Part shown: positions 1 to 8,952 of the stretch, one piece after another
How the letters are laid out: every line of letters starts with the position of its first letter
Position numbering within the stretch: the first letter of the stretch is position 1
Origin: an uncultured Bacteroidales bacterium
GTDB taxonomy: Bacteria; Bacteroidota; Bacteroidia; Bacteroidales; UBA932
DNA: 32,213 bases
Direction: 5' to 3'
Assembly: GCA_944325465.1 (NCBI GenBank)
Contig: CALVAE010000148.1
Coordinates: 1-32,213, forward strand
Program-made: the position numbers and the translations under genes
The notes under the pieces: generated by a model
What the model saw: only the letters and a program-made list of their open reading frames with translations
Told to the model about the DNA's origin: nothing
Databases searched by the model: none

Positions 1-23
1 CAAAAGGTCGAAGAGGACAGATA

Positions 24-2042
24 ATGATTCCCAAGGCCACTGTAGACAGGATACTGGATGCGACACAGATAGTGGATGTGGTCGGTGACTTCGTTACTCT
101 CAAGCGAAGAGGGGCCAATTATACCGCATGCTGTCCGTTCCATAACGAAAAGACCCCGTCCTTCTACGTCTCTCCGGCCAAAGGCATCTATAAATGTTTC
201 GGTTGCGGCAAGGCTGGGACTGCGGTAAGTTTCATAATGGAACATGAAAGCATGTCCTACACCGAAGCCTTGAAATATCTCGCCCGCAAATACCACATCG
301 AGGTAGTGGAAAAAGAAGAGACTGCCGAAGAAATCGCCTTGAGGCAAAGATCCGAAAGTCTCATGCTCGTATCCGAATTCGCGGGCAAATTCTTCAGGGA
401 GCAACTCGGGACTCCGGAAGGGAGAAGCCTCGGATATGCCTATTTCAAGACAAGGGGCCTAGAAGACAGTACCATCGAAAAGTTCGGACTCGGGTGGGCG
501 CCGTCAGGCAGGAACGTATTCTCGAAGGCCGCCAGAGCGGCAGGTTACAAGGAAGAATTCCTTGTCGATACGGGATTGAGCATCAGAAGGGATGACGGTT
601 CGCTTGCCGACCGGTTCTACGAACGGGCGATGTTCCCTATCCATTCCGTAAGCGGCAGGGTCATCGCATTCGGAGGCAGAACCCTCAAGTCGGACAAGAA
701 CATCGCGAAATATGTGAATTCCCCGGAAACGGAAATTTACGTCAAAAGCAAGTCCCTCTACGGAATCCATTTTGCAAAAAACGAGATTTCACGGCAGGAC
801 AGATGCTATCTTGTCGAGGGATATCTGGACGTTATCTCGATGCACCAGTTGGGAATCACCAATGTCGTGGCATCCAGCGGCACATCACTTACCGTGGAAC
901 AGATCAGGCTCATCCACAAGTTCACGGACAACGTCACCATAATATATGACGGGGATTCAGCGGGAATACATGCGGCATTGCGGGGCATCGGGCTCGTCCT
1001 GAAAGAAGGGCTTAACGTAAAGGTCGTGCTGTTGCCGGACGGGGATGACCCGGATTCCTTCTCCAGAAAACACACTCTGGACGAGGTGACGGATTTCATC
1101 GGACGTCATGAACAGGATTTCATAAGTTTCAAGACCGATCTCCTTCTGGGGGAAGCCGGGAACGACCCTCTGAAAAAGGCGGGCCTGATCAATGACATTG
1201 CGGACACCATCGCCCAGATACCTGACGCGGTGAAAAGATCCGTCTATGTGGAAAGTTGCAGCACAAGGTTCAACATAGACCCCGGAATCCTCTCAGGAAG
1301 AATAAGCCGGACGAGAGGCGAGATGCTGCAGGAAGACAGGAAAAGGATTGAACGTGATAGACGTCGGAGGGAGGCTGCTGCCGGAGAGAAGAGTCAGGAT
1401 ACCGGGAACGGGGAAGAGACGTACCCGGGACCTGCGGACGATGTTCCGGTAGTGACACCGGTAAGCCCGCTGATGAACGATCCCTTCCTTGCTCCGAGCG
1501 AAAGGGAACTTCTCGGATTTATCCTCAACAACGGAGAGGACCCATTGAAATTCGATGCGGACTCCGACCTGTACACGGAGGAGCCCATGACCGTCGCCGA
1601 CTTTATCGACTGCGCCCTGAAAGACGATGAGGAAGTGTTCAGCAACGACATATACCGCAGGATATACGACCTGTATTTCACTCTATACGAAGAGGGACTC
1701 AGCCAGGACCAGATATCGAAGAGGCTGCTCGGGAGTCAGGAACATGACATATCGGAAACATCCGCAGACCTGATCGTGCCGAAATACGATCTCACGGTCC
1801 AGAACTATATCGATTCAATGACATCGGAATCCACGCAACTCGTAATGTTCGTCCCCAGGTCCGTCATAATCTACAAGATAAAACGGATCGAGAAACGGCT
1901 CAGGGAGTATTCCGACATCCTCGCGGGAATACCTGCCGATGACATGGAACGGACTTCGGAAACGATGTCGCAGATCAAGAAGATGAACGAGACAAAGAAC
2001 TTGCTTAACGAACGTCTCGGAAGAAGGTTTACCAGAAAATAA
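24..2042 (+). CDS. dnaG: DNA primase DnaG
   Basis: This is the replicative primase, which makes RNA primers for leading- and lagging-strand synthesis at the fork with the DnaB helicase. At 672 residues it has the normal domain order. An N-terminal CHC2 zinc-binding domain has ligands near C37, H40, C58 and C61. The catalytic core and Toprim fold follow, with the acidic motifs VEGYLD and YDGDSAG. A charged linker at about 430-480 (rich in Arg, Glu and Gly) leads to a C-terminal helical region that in this family docks on DnaB. The ATG at 24 gives the typical start IPKATVDRI. It is the first of four same-strand genes, and metG starts 11 bases after its stop. Its promoter probably lies outside the window. 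The identification is certain from the motifs. Confidence 0.98.
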   Translation: MIPKATVDRILDATQIVDVVGDFVTLKRRGANYTACCPFHNEKTPSFYVSPAKGIYKCFGCGKAGTAVSFIMEHESMSYTEALKYLARKYHIEVVEKEETAEEIALRQRSESLMLVSEFAGKFFREQLGTPEGRSLGYAYFKTRGLEDSTIEKFGLGWAPSGRNVFSKAARAAGYKEEFLVDTGLSIRRDDGSLADRFYERAMFPIHSVSGRVIAFGGRTLKSDKNIAKYVNSPETEIYVKSKSLYGIHFAKNEISRQDRCYLVEGYLDVISMHQLGITNVVASSGTSLTVEQIRLIHKFTDNVTIIYDGDSAGIHAALRGIGLVLKEGLNVKVVLLPDGDDPDSFSRKHTLDEVTDFIGRHEQDFISFKTDLLLGEAGNDPLKKAGLINDIADTIAQIPDAVKRSVYVESCSTRFNIDPGILSGRISRTRGEMLQEDRKRIERDRRRREAAAGEKSQDTGNGEETYPGPADDVPVVTPVSPLMNDPFLAPSERELLGFILNNGEDPLKFDADSDLYTEEPMTVADFIDCALKDDEEVFSNDIYRRIYDLYFTLYEEGLSQDQISKRLLGSQEHDISETSADLIVPKYDLTVQNYIDSMTSESTQLVMFVPRSVIIYKIKRIEKRLREYSDILAGIPADDMERTSETMSQIKKMNETKNLLNERLGRRFTRK

Positions 2043-2053
2043 GACTTACGGTT

Positions 2054-4243
2054 ATGAATAAGGAATTTAAAAGGACATTAGTCACATGCGCTCTGCCTTA
2101 CACCAACGGCCCGGTCCATATCGGCCATCTTGCAGGAGTATATATTCCAGCCGACATCTATGTAAGGTATCTGAGAATGAAAGGGGAAGACGTGCTGTTC
2201 ATCTGCGGGTCGGATGAGCACGGAGTCCCGATTACCATCAAGGCCAAAAAGGAAGGATGCACTCCGCAGGATATCGTGGACCGCTATCACAGACTGATAA
2301 AGGATTCTTTCGTGGGGCTGGGCATCAATTTCGACATCTATTCAAGGACGACTTCGGCGACCCATGAAGCCACAGCATCGGATTTCTTCCGTAAACTGTA
2401 CGATGAAGGAAAATTCATCGAGAAGGAAAGCGAACAGTACTATGACGAGGAAGCGAAGACCTTCCTGGCCGACAGATACATAGTCGGCACATGCCCGAAA
2501 TGCGGGAATGAAAAGGCCTACGGAGACCAGTGCGAGAAATGCGGAAGCACCCTCTCCCCGGATGAACTCATCAACCCCCATTCGGCCCTGAGCGGATGCG
2601 CCCTCGTAAAGAAAAAGACAAAGCACTGGTACCTGCCGCTGGACCAATACGAACCGTGGCTCAGGGAATGGATTCTCGAAGAGCACAAGGAATGGAGGAC
2701 AAACGTGTACGGACAATGCAAGTCCTGGATAGACGGAGGCCTGCAGCCCCGGGCAGTCAGCCGTGACCTTGACTGGGGAGTCCCTGTCCCTGTAGAAGGA
2801 GCCGAAGGCAAAGTGCTCTACGTATGGTTCGACGCCCCTATAGGATATATTTCCAACACCAGGGAACTTCTGCCGCAATCGTGGGAAAAATGGTGGAAAT
2901 CACCGGATTCCAGACTGGTGCATTTTATCGGAAAAGACAATATAGTATTCCACTGCATAGTGTTCCCTTCCATGCTCAAGGCCTATGGAGGATACATACT
3001 TCCGGACAATGTGCCGGCCAACGAATTCCTCAACCTGGAAGGGGACAAGATATCCACATCACAGGGATGGGCTGTCTGGCTTGACGAATATCTCAAGGAA
3101 TTTCCGGGACAGGAGGACGTGCTCAGGTACGTTCTCTGCGCCAATGCTCCCGAGACCAAGGACAACGACTTCACCTGGAAGGACTTCCAGGCACGCAACA
3201 ACAGCGAACTCGTCGCGATTTTCGGAAACTTCGTCAACCGTGCCGTCGTGCTGACCCACAAGTATTTCGGAGGACTGGTCCCGGGCAATCCGAAGCCGGA
3301 ACCGGAAGATGCGGAAACCCTTGCCCAGATCCGTCCGCTCAAGGACTCCATTGCGGACAATATCGAACATTTCAAGTTCCGCGAGGCCCTCAAGGAAGCG
3401 ATGAACATCGCCAGGATCGGAAACAAATATCTCACCGATACCGAACCGTGGAAAGTCGCAAAGACGGATATGGACAGGACGGCATCGATCCTGAACACTT
3501 CCCTGCAGATATGCGCGGACCTTGCCGTAGCGTTCGAACCGTTCCTGCCTTTCTCTGCGGAAAGACTCCGCAGGATACTCAATGTCGGATTCAATGCTGG
3601 CCATGACCACCGAAGCGGTGAAGAAGGCTGCATAAGGACCAACATGTTCACTGAAGGCGAATCCGCAGCCCTGCATACGGAATCCGTCACGGCAGGTAGC
3701 ATGTCTGCCGGACAGGACGGGGCCGTCATCCTGTCATGGGATACATTCGGAACCGCGGCACTTCCGGAAGGGCATCAGTTAGGGGAGGCGGTCCTGCTGT
3801 TCTCAAAGATCGAGGATTCCGTCGTCGAGGCACAGGTTGCCAAACTGGAAGCGGTACGAAAGGCAAAGGAAGAGGCTGCCGCAGCGGAAGAAGCAAGGAA
3901 AATTGCCCCGCAGAAGGCAGAGTGCTCGTTTGAGGATTTCGAGAAAATGGACATCCGCACCGCAACCGTACTTGAGGCGGAGCGTGTCCCGAAGACCGAC
4001 AAACTGCTCAAACTGACTATTGACACCGGAATCGACACACGGACAATAGTTTCCGGAATAGCGGAATACTATACTCCGGAAGAGATGGTTGGCAGACAGA
4101 TATGCATCCTTGCCAACCTGGCACCGCGCAAGATCCGCGGCATCGAGTCCAGGGGAATGATACTGATGGCCCGTCAGGGAGACGGCAAGATGCGCTTCAT
4201 CACTCCTGCCGAGACTCTCTCCAACGGTGCGGAGATAGGATAA
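2054..4243 (+). CDS. metG: Methionyl-tRNA synthetase with C-terminal tRNA-binding domain
   Basis: The enzyme charges tRNA-Met, including the initiator, with methionine using ATP in the cytosol. The class I HIGH motif is at residues 22-25. A four-cysteine zinc knuckle (C147, C150, C160, C163) sits in the connective domain. The second signature reads KISTS at 332-336, a variant of KMSKS that I recall as usual in this phylum. The anticodon-binding helical domain follows. The last ~105 residues form an OB-fold tRNA-binding domain (EMAP/Trbp111 type) containing [11 protein letters not shown] and [13 protein letters not shown], which dimerises in related enzymes. A poorly conserved stretch at about 515-555 looks like a lineage insert. 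The gene lies 11 bases after dnaG and 56 bases before murB. Confidence 0.98.
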   Translation: MNKEFKRTLVTCALPYTNGPVHIGHLAGVYIPADIYVRYLRMKGEDVLFICGSDEHGVPITIKAKKEGCTPQDIVDRYHRLIKDSFVGLGINFDIYSRTTSATHEATASDFFRKLYDEGKFIEKESEQYYDEEAKTFLADRYIVGTCPKCGNEKAYGDQCEKCGSTLSPDELINPHSALSGCALVKKKTKHWYLPLDQYEPWLREWILEEHKEWRTNVYGQCKSWIDGGLQPRAVSRDLDWGVPVPVEGAEGKVLYVWFDAPIGYISNTRELLPQSWEKWWKSPDSRLVHFIGKDNIVFHCIVFPSMLKAYGGYILPDNVPANEFLNLEGDKISTSQGWAVWLDEYLKEFPGQEDVLRYVLCANAPETKDNDFTWKDFQARNNSELVAIFGNFVNRAVVLTHKYFGGLVPGNPKPEPEDAETLAQIRPLKDSIADNIEHFKFREALKEAMNIARIGNKYLTDTEPWKVAKTDMDRTASILNTSLQICADLAVAFEPFLPFSAERLRRILNVGFNAGHDHRSGEEGCIRTNMFTEGESAALHTESVTAGSMSAGQDGAVILSWDTFGTAALPEGHQLGEAVLLFSKIEDSVVEAQVAKLEAVRKAKEEAAAAEEARKIAPQKAECSFEDFEKMDIRTATVLEAERVPKTDKLLKLTIDTGIDTRTIVSGIAEYYTPEEMVGRQICILANLAPRKIRGIESRGMILMARQGDGKMRFITPAETLSNGAEIG

Positions 4244-4299
4244 GACACAGACAGCAATAAGACTTTCCAATGATCCTATGACAAACGGACATTATTGAT

Positions 4300-5556
4300 A
4301 TGCTGGAGATAAGGTACAATGCAGACATTACGGACAGGAACACCTTCAGGATGAGGGTGAAGGCTGCCTGTATCGTGGAATACGACAGTATCGGAGATCT
4401 GGAAGAAATCAGGCTGATGCTGTCCCCGGGAGGGAACGTATCCTCCCCCGACATGGAAGGGTCCGGGATTCATGGCCGGAAACTTCCGTCCCCTGTCCTG
4501 CATATCGGCGGAGGAAGCAACCTGCTCTTCACCAAGGATTTTCCCGGAACACTGCTGCATTCTGGCATAAGGTTCATCCGCTATGCGGACATCGGGCACA
4601 AGGGCCAGACAGCATCCGGCCAGGCCTCGGACAGCCCCAATCCGGAAGGGCTTTCTTCCGGCGGAGGACAGGCAGAGGACAGCCGTAAGGTAACGGTGGA
4701 GGTCGGGGCAGGGACCGTATTCGATGATTTCTGTGCCTGGGCCGCCGGAGAGGGCCTGTGGGGAGTGGAAAACCTGTCCCACATACCCGGAGAAACAGGG
4801 GCTGCCGCCGTACAGAACATAGGTGCCTACGGAGTGGAAATCAGTGATGTCATCGACAAGGTAAACTGCTATGACATGGTTCTCGGCAGGAGTACATCTT
4901 TCAATGCCGGTGAATGCGGTTACGGATACAGGGATTCGCTTTTCAAGAGGGACAGGAAAGGACGCTACATAGTCACCTCCGTCACGTTCAGGCTTTCGGA
5001 GACCCCTGCTCCAGTCCTTGATTACGGGCATATCCGTTCTGCCATAGTATCGGCTTTGGAGGGACAAGGATACCGGACGGACAGTTCTCCGGACAGGACA
5101 GGCCTGACAGACGGATTTCAGTCCGGAAACGCTTTTCCCGGACTGACCCCGGCGATGGTAAGGGACGTGATTACGGGAATCCGGAAAGGGAAACTGCCCG
5201 AACCGTCGGAAACCGGAAGCGCAGGGAGTTTCTTCAAGAATCCCGTTGTCCCGAAATCGGACTACGACCGGGTGGTCTCCATTGCCTCACTGAATCTCGG
5301 AAAGGATTGCAGGGTCCCTCACTACGACGCAGGTTCAGGTTTCGTAAAGATTCCTGCCGCCTGGTTGATAGAACAGTGCGGATGGAAGGGATACAGGACG
5401 GGCAATGTCGGGGTATATGAGAAGCAGCCTCTTGTAATCGTCAATGCCACCGGAAAGGCGGTTCCCGATGAAGTCCTCGCTTTGGAAGAGAGGATAGTGG
5501 CATCTGTCCAAAGGCGTTTCGGCATCACTCTCACCCCCGAAGTGGAGCACATCTGA
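4300..5556 (+). CDS. murB: UDP-N-acetylenolpyruvoylglucosamine reductase MurB
   Basis: This FAD enzyme reduces UDP-GlcNAc-enolpyruvate to UDP-MurNAc with NADPH, the second committed step of peptidoglycan synthesis. Visible landmarks are the FAD-binding HIGGGSNLLF (68-77), the NIGAYGVE loop (173-180), YGYRDS near 208-213, the catalytic serine in GSFFKNP (S310), and a C-terminal glutamate in TPEVEH (E414). The YGYRDS motif fits type I (E. coli-like) MurB. At 418 residues it is longer than the usual ~340. Extra low-complexity stretches lie near 43-64, 101-130 and 258-282, all between conserved blocks. The ATG at 4300 follows a 56-base gap after metG. The next gene, murA, supplies its substrate. 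Confidence 0.97.
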   Translation: MLEIRYNADITDRNTFRMRVKAACIVEYDSIGDLEEIRLMLSPGGNVSSPDMEGSGIHGRKLPSPVLHIGGGSNLLFTKDFPGTLLHSGIRFIRYADIGHKGQTASGQASDSPNPEGLSSGGGQAEDSRKVTVEVGAGTVFDDFCAWAAGEGLWGVENLSHIPGETGAAAVQNIGAYGVEISDVIDKVNCYDMVLGRSTSFNAGECGYGYRDSLFKRDRKGRYIVTSVTFRLSETPAPVLDYGHIRSAIVSALEGQGYRTDSSPDRTGLTDGFQSGNAFPGLTPAMVRDVITGIRKGKLPEPSETGSAGSFFKNPVVPKSDYDRVVSIASLNLGKDCRVPHYDAGSGFVKIPAAWLIEQCGWKGYRTGNVGVYEKQPLVIVNATGKAVPDEVLALEERIVASVQRRFGITLTPEVEHI

Positions 5557-5572
5557 CCCTTATAAAGACAAC

Positions 5573-5735
5573 GGACATTATAAATTTTTTTAACAGACAA
5601 CAGCATAAGCCTCCTCCCGGAGAGGGAGGATTGAGGTGGGTGACACCCCATAGGGGTATCCGGCTTGCCGGATGGGGGTTGGAGGAACTCATTTCTGTTG
5701 TCTGGACATTATAAGAATTTTTTAACAGACAACAG
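5573..5735 (+). repeat. Direct repeat pair in the murA leader
   Basis: GGACATTATAA, a T-run and TAACAGACAACAG occur at 5573-5603 and again at 5704-5735, with only a small difference in the A/T run. They flank a 100-base segment with the GC-rich element. The second copy directly precedes the murA start codon. The nine-base core GGACATTAT also occurs at 4287-4295, just before murB. Confidence 0.85.
5610..5685. repeat. Highly structured GC-rich element, REP/MITE-like
   Basis: CCTCC (5610-5614) can pair with GGAGG at 5625-5629 or 5681-5685. Inside lie two perfect small hairpins: ACCCC-ATA-GGGGT (5645-5657) and ATCCGGC-TT-GCCGGAT (5658-5673). The base composition differs from the AT-rich flanks. 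It resembles the short 'CCTCCCTCC...GGAGGG' dispersed palindromic repeats seen in Bacteroidota. Without other genome copies a mobile origin is only likely. Confidence 0.6.
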
Positions 5736-5745
5736 AAATGAGTTC
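5685..5745 (+). promoter_or_regulatory. 20-bp perfect inverted repeat enclosing the murA start codon
   Basis: The segment 5685-5704 is the exact reverse complement of 5726-5745, with a 21-base AT-rich loop. The downstream arm contains the last leader bases and ATGAGTTC of murA. An mRNA reading through from murB would hold the murA start in a 20-bp stem. The upstream copy CAGACAACAG (5594-5603) can pair with the same left arm (5695-5704), giving an alternative fold that frees the start. A regulatory role is inferred. No TAnnTTTG promoter box was found in this gap. Confidence 0.7.
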
Positions 5746-7051
5746 GTTTGTAATCGAAGGCGGCTACAAGTTAAGCGGCACCATAAGGCCGCAGGGAGCC
5801 AAGAACGAAGCCCTTGAGGTAATAAGCGCCACCCTCCTGACCGACGAGGAAGTGACCATCTCCAACATCCCGGAAATACTGGATGTCCGCAACCTGATCA
5901 TCCTGCTGGAAGGCATGGGGGTGAAGGTGACACGCCTGGAAAAGGGGAAATATACATTCAAGGCGGACGAAATCGACACCGGGTATGTATCCAGCGATGA
6001 TTTTGTCCGCAAATGCGCCGCTCTCAGAGGATCCGTAATGGTTGTCGGCCCCTTGCTCGCCCGTTTCGGACAGGCATATTTCCCGAAGCCCGGAGGAGAC
6101 AAGATCGGACGGAGAAGGGTCGACACGCATATAACCGGAATGCTCAATCTCGGTGCGGAACTGGACTACGACTCGCACAAGAAGGCCTTTTTCCTGCATC
6201 TCCCTGAAGGGAAACGACTCACCGGCAGATACATGCTCCTTGATGAAGCATCGGTGACCGGAACTGCCAATATCCTTATGGCTGCGACCCTGGCGGAAGG
6301 GACGACCACAATCTACAATGCTGCCTGCGAACCGTATATCCAGCAACTGTGCCGGATGCTCTCTGCAATGGGGGCGGAAATAGAAGGAACAGGTTCGAAC
6401 CTGCTGACCATCCACGGAGTAGACAGACTTCACGGGGCGCGGCATACCATCCTCCCTGACATGATAGAGGTCGGCAGTTTCATCGGGATGGCAGCCCTCA
6501 ACCGCAGTTCCATTACAATCAAGGACGTCTCCCACGACAATCTCGGCATCATTCCGGAGTCATTCCGGAGACTCGGCATAAAACTGGAGCAGAGAGGGGA
6601 TGACATCCATGTTCCGGAACAGGAAAGTTATGTCATCGACTCGTTTCTTGACGGGTCGATAATGACCATTTCCGATGCTCCGTGGCCGGGACTCACGCCC
6701 GACCTGTTGAGCGTCATGCTTGTAGTGGCCACACAGTGCAGAGGCAGCGTACTGATCCATCAGAAGATGTTCGAGAGCAGGCTCTTCTTTGTGGACAGGC
6801 TGATCGAGATGGGAGCACAGATTATCCTCTGTGACCCTCACAGGGCCGTAGTGATAGGACACGACCACAATTTCCAGTTGAAGCCAGGAAACATGCTTTC
6901 ACCGGACATCCGTGCCGGCATTGCGCTCCTGCTTGCCGCGATGTCAGCCAAGGGCACAAGCATCATCAGCAACATCGAGCAGATCGATCGCGGATACGAA
7001 GACATTGACATGAGGCTCAACGCACTCGGCGCCCATATCACCAGGCAGTAG
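5738..7051 (+). CDS. murA: UDP-N-acetylglucosamine 1-carboxyvinyltransferase MurA (Asp in place of active-site Cys)
   Basis: MurA transfers enolpyruvate from PEP to UDP-GlcNAc, the first committed step of peptidoglycan synthesis. The 437 residues form the double inside-out alpha/beta barrel of the EPSP synthase family. The conserved AKNEA (Lys22-Asn23) is present. In the active-site loop, which normally reads PGGCxIG, the sequence is PGGDKIGRR with Asp121 replacing Cys (codon at 6098-6100). That Cys is the target of fosfomycin, and Asp variants (for example in Mycobacterium and Chlamydia) are known to be active and resistant. The start codon lies inside a 20-bp inverted repeat (5685-5745). 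Downstream, the gene converges on an O-methyltransferase 46 bases away. Confidence 0.97.
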   Translation: MSSFVIEGGYKLSGTIRPQGAKNEALEVISATLLTDEEVTISNIPEILDVRNLIILLEGMGVKVTRLEKGKYTFKADEIDTGYVSSDDFVRKCAALRGSVMVVGPLLARFGQAYFPKPGGDKIGRRRVDTHITGMLNLGAELDYDSHKKAFFLHLPEGKRLTGRYMLLDEASVTGTANILMAATLAEGTTTIYNAACEPYIQQLCRMLSAMGAEIEGTGSNLLTIHGVDRLHGARHTILPDMIEVGSFIGMAALNRSSITIKDVSHDNLGIIPESFRRLGIKLEQRGDDIHVPEQESYVIDSFLDGSIMTISDAPWPGLTPDLLSVMLVVATQCRGSVLIHQKMFESRLFFVDRLIEMGAQIILCDPHRAVVIGHDHNFQLKPGNMLSPDIRAGIALLLAAMSAKGTSIISNIEQIDRGYEDIDMRLNALGAHITRQ

Positions 7052-7097
7052 TCCTGACGTCAGTCTGACGGATACATTGAATTCCCGGAGCCTGCCC

Positions 7098-7802
7098 CTA
7101 TTTTTTGCGGATAAGGTTCAGTCCGTCCCTCAAAGGCAGTATGACAGACTCCACCCTCGGATCCGATGCGACGATATCGTTGAACCTTGCTATCCCCTGT
7201 GTCTGACGGTCGGCAGGGACTTCATCTTCATAGACCTTGCCGTCCCAGAGGACATTATCCGCCAGGATATATCCTCCCGGACGCACCAGATCGAATACAA
7301 GGCCGTAATATTCGGGATATTCCCTCTTGTTGGCATCCATATATACCATATCATACAGACCGGCACCCTGCCATTCCGATGTCAGGCCTGCCTCACCGTC
7401 TCCGGAGCCCGGCAGAAGGACAGACCGGAGATATTCCAGGGTCTTCCTGCAATCTCCAATATGAAGGGTTATCCTGTCGGAAAGGCCTGCCCTTGCGAAT
7501 CCTTCCAGAATCAGGTCCTCCAATTCATCATTGATTTCCAAAGTGTCCAGATGTCCTCCCTCAGGAAGGCGGGAAGCCAGACAGATCGAGGAATACCCGG
7601 TGAACGTTCCTAGTTCCAGAATCCGGCTCGGCCTGATCATCTCCGTGAGCATCATAAGGAAACGCCCCTGCACCGCTCCTGACAGCATTCTTGCGTGATT
7701 GGTCCTGATGTTGGTCTGACGCTCTACCCAATCCAGCACTTCGCCCTGCGGAGTACTGTGGGATTCGATATACCGGTACTGGTCCATATCAATACTTGTC
7801 AT
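7098..7802 (-). CDS. SAM-dependent O-methyltransferase (caffeoyl-CoA OMT / Methyltransf_3 family)
   Basis: This is a class I SAM-dependent methyltransferase of the family containing catechol- and caffeoyl-CoA-type enzymes. Visible features are the SAM motif LELGTFTGYSSICLA, the acidic residue of strand 2 (LEINDE), the metal/substrate motif YMDANKREYPEYY, and LADNVLWDGKV. The substrate cannot be told from sequence, since close homologues are generic. The gene is last in the DUF4492-cydA-cydB operon. Two starts are possible: ATG at 7802 (234 residues, overlapping the cydB stop by 14 bases) and ATG at 7787, one base after that stop, beginning MDQYRYIES. Homologues usually begin a few residues before the YI..H segment, so 7787 is also credible. 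Either spacing suggests translational coupling to cydB. Confidence 0.9.
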   Translation of the reverse strand: MTSIDMDQYRYIESHSTPQGEVLDWVERQTNIRTNHARMLSGAVQGRFLMMLTEMIRPSRILELGTFTGYSSICLASRLPEGGHLDTLEINDELEDLILEGFARAGLSDRITLHIGDCRKTLEYLRSVLLPGSGDGEAGLTSEWQGAGLYDMVYMDANKREYPEYYGLVFDLVRPGGYILADNVLWDGKVYEDEVPADRQTQGIARFNDIVASDPRVESVILPLRDGLNLIRKK

Positions 7803-8928
7803 CTGTTGCAGCCAGTTCCTTGCCGGTAATCTTCCTGCGGTCCATGGACCACCATGCATAGGCTATGTACGCCAGCACGAACGGGATTATGAAAGACACG
7901 TAAGTCATGGTCTTGAGGGTGAAAAGGCTCGAACAACTGTTGGCTATTGTCAGCGAACACTGCATGTCGGCAGTGGAAGGATAATAGGCCGTACCGTTAT
8001 ATCCGGCAAGCAGAAAGACGGACAGGACCGCAAGGACGGTTCCTGCACCTGTCCACCATATCCCTTTCCTGTATCCGCTGCACACGACGGTCTTTATGAT
8101 ACCGTACAGGACGGCAACCACAGCAATCAGGAAAACGGCAAGGACAACCGGCATCTGCACCAGGTTGTGCCAGTATTTGAACGGTTCAAGGAAAACCTTC
8201 CCGTCAGCGACCGCATATCCCTGCCCCGTGAGGATACGTACCATGAAAGTAAGGAAAAAGACCAGAAACAGGACGGCGGATACAGGGAGACTTTTCCTGA
8301 GACGACCGGAAAGCGTCCTGTCATCGATATTGTTTATCATATAAAGGCTCCCCAGAACCTGGGCAAGGAAGACAACGGCCAGACCGAGGAACACATTCCA
8401 TATATCGGCAACGGCTTCAAGTCCGTGCCACCCGTTCCCCCACCGGCTTATTACAGGAGACAGTCCGTCCCCGATCGCATTCTTGTCGACCAGAAAGTCC
8501 GCTCCGGTAAAAAAGGTCGCGACCGCCGTCCCTATCAGGAACGGACCTAGATATCCGTTGATTACAAGGAAAACCCGGAACGTGTTCCTGCCAAGGATAT
8601 TGCCTGCCCTGGTCTGGAATTCATACGACACCGCCTGGAAAACGAAACTTATCAGAATCAGCACCCACAACCAGTATGCCCCTCCGAAACTGGTACTGTA
8701 GAAAAGAGGGAAGGATGCAAAGAACGCCCCTCCGAACGTAACAAGGGTGGTGAATGTAAACTCCCATTTCCTTCCGGTGGAATTGACTATGAGTGACCGT
8801 TCCTCTTCCGTCCTGCCTATCGGGAATATCATCGTATTCGCCCCCTGGACAAACATCAGGAAAACCAGAAGGCCTCCGAGAAGGGAGACGATGAACCACC
8901 AGTATTGCTGTAAAAAGGTATATTCCAT
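7789..8928 (-). CDS. cydB: Cytochrome bd ubiquinol/menaquinol oxidase subunit II
   Basis: CydB is the second subunit of the cytochrome bd quinol oxidase in the inner membrane. It stabilises the haem-bearing CydA. At 379 residues it shows about eight to nine hydrophobic helices, starting with a helix near residues 12-30 and including FGGAYWLWVLILISFVFQAV. The C-terminus is short and ends TDDKY. It lies 24 bases downstream of cydA on the same strand and overlaps or abuts the methyltransferase start. Expected role: oxygen reduction with quinol as donor under low oxygen. No proton-pumping module is present. Confidence 0.96.
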   Translation of the reverse strand: MEYTFLQQYWWFIVSLLGGLLVFLMFVQGANTMIFPIGRTEEERSLIVNSTGRKWEFTFTTLVTFGGAFFASFPLFYSTSFGGAYWLWVLILISFVFQAVSYEFQTRAGNILGRNTFRVFLVINGYLGPFLIGTAVATFFTGADFLVDKNAIGDGLSPVISRWGNGWHGLEAVADIWNVFLGLAVVFLAQVLGSLYMINNIDDRTLSGRLRKSLPVSAVLFLVFFLTFMVRILTGQGYAVADGKVFLEPFKYWHNLVQMPVVLAVFLIAVVAVLYGIIKTVVCSGYRKGIWWTGAGTVLAVLSVFLLAGYNGTAYYPSTADMQCSLTIANSCSSLFTLKTMTYVSFIIPFVLAYIAYAWWSMDRRKITGKELAATDDKY

Positions 8929-8952
8929 ATAATCCGCGTCTTTAAAGATCCT

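Noticed and set aside
3047..3061. KISTS instead of KMSKS as a sign of a damaged MetRS
   Set aside because: All other motifs are intact and I recall this variant as usual in Bacteroidota MetRS.
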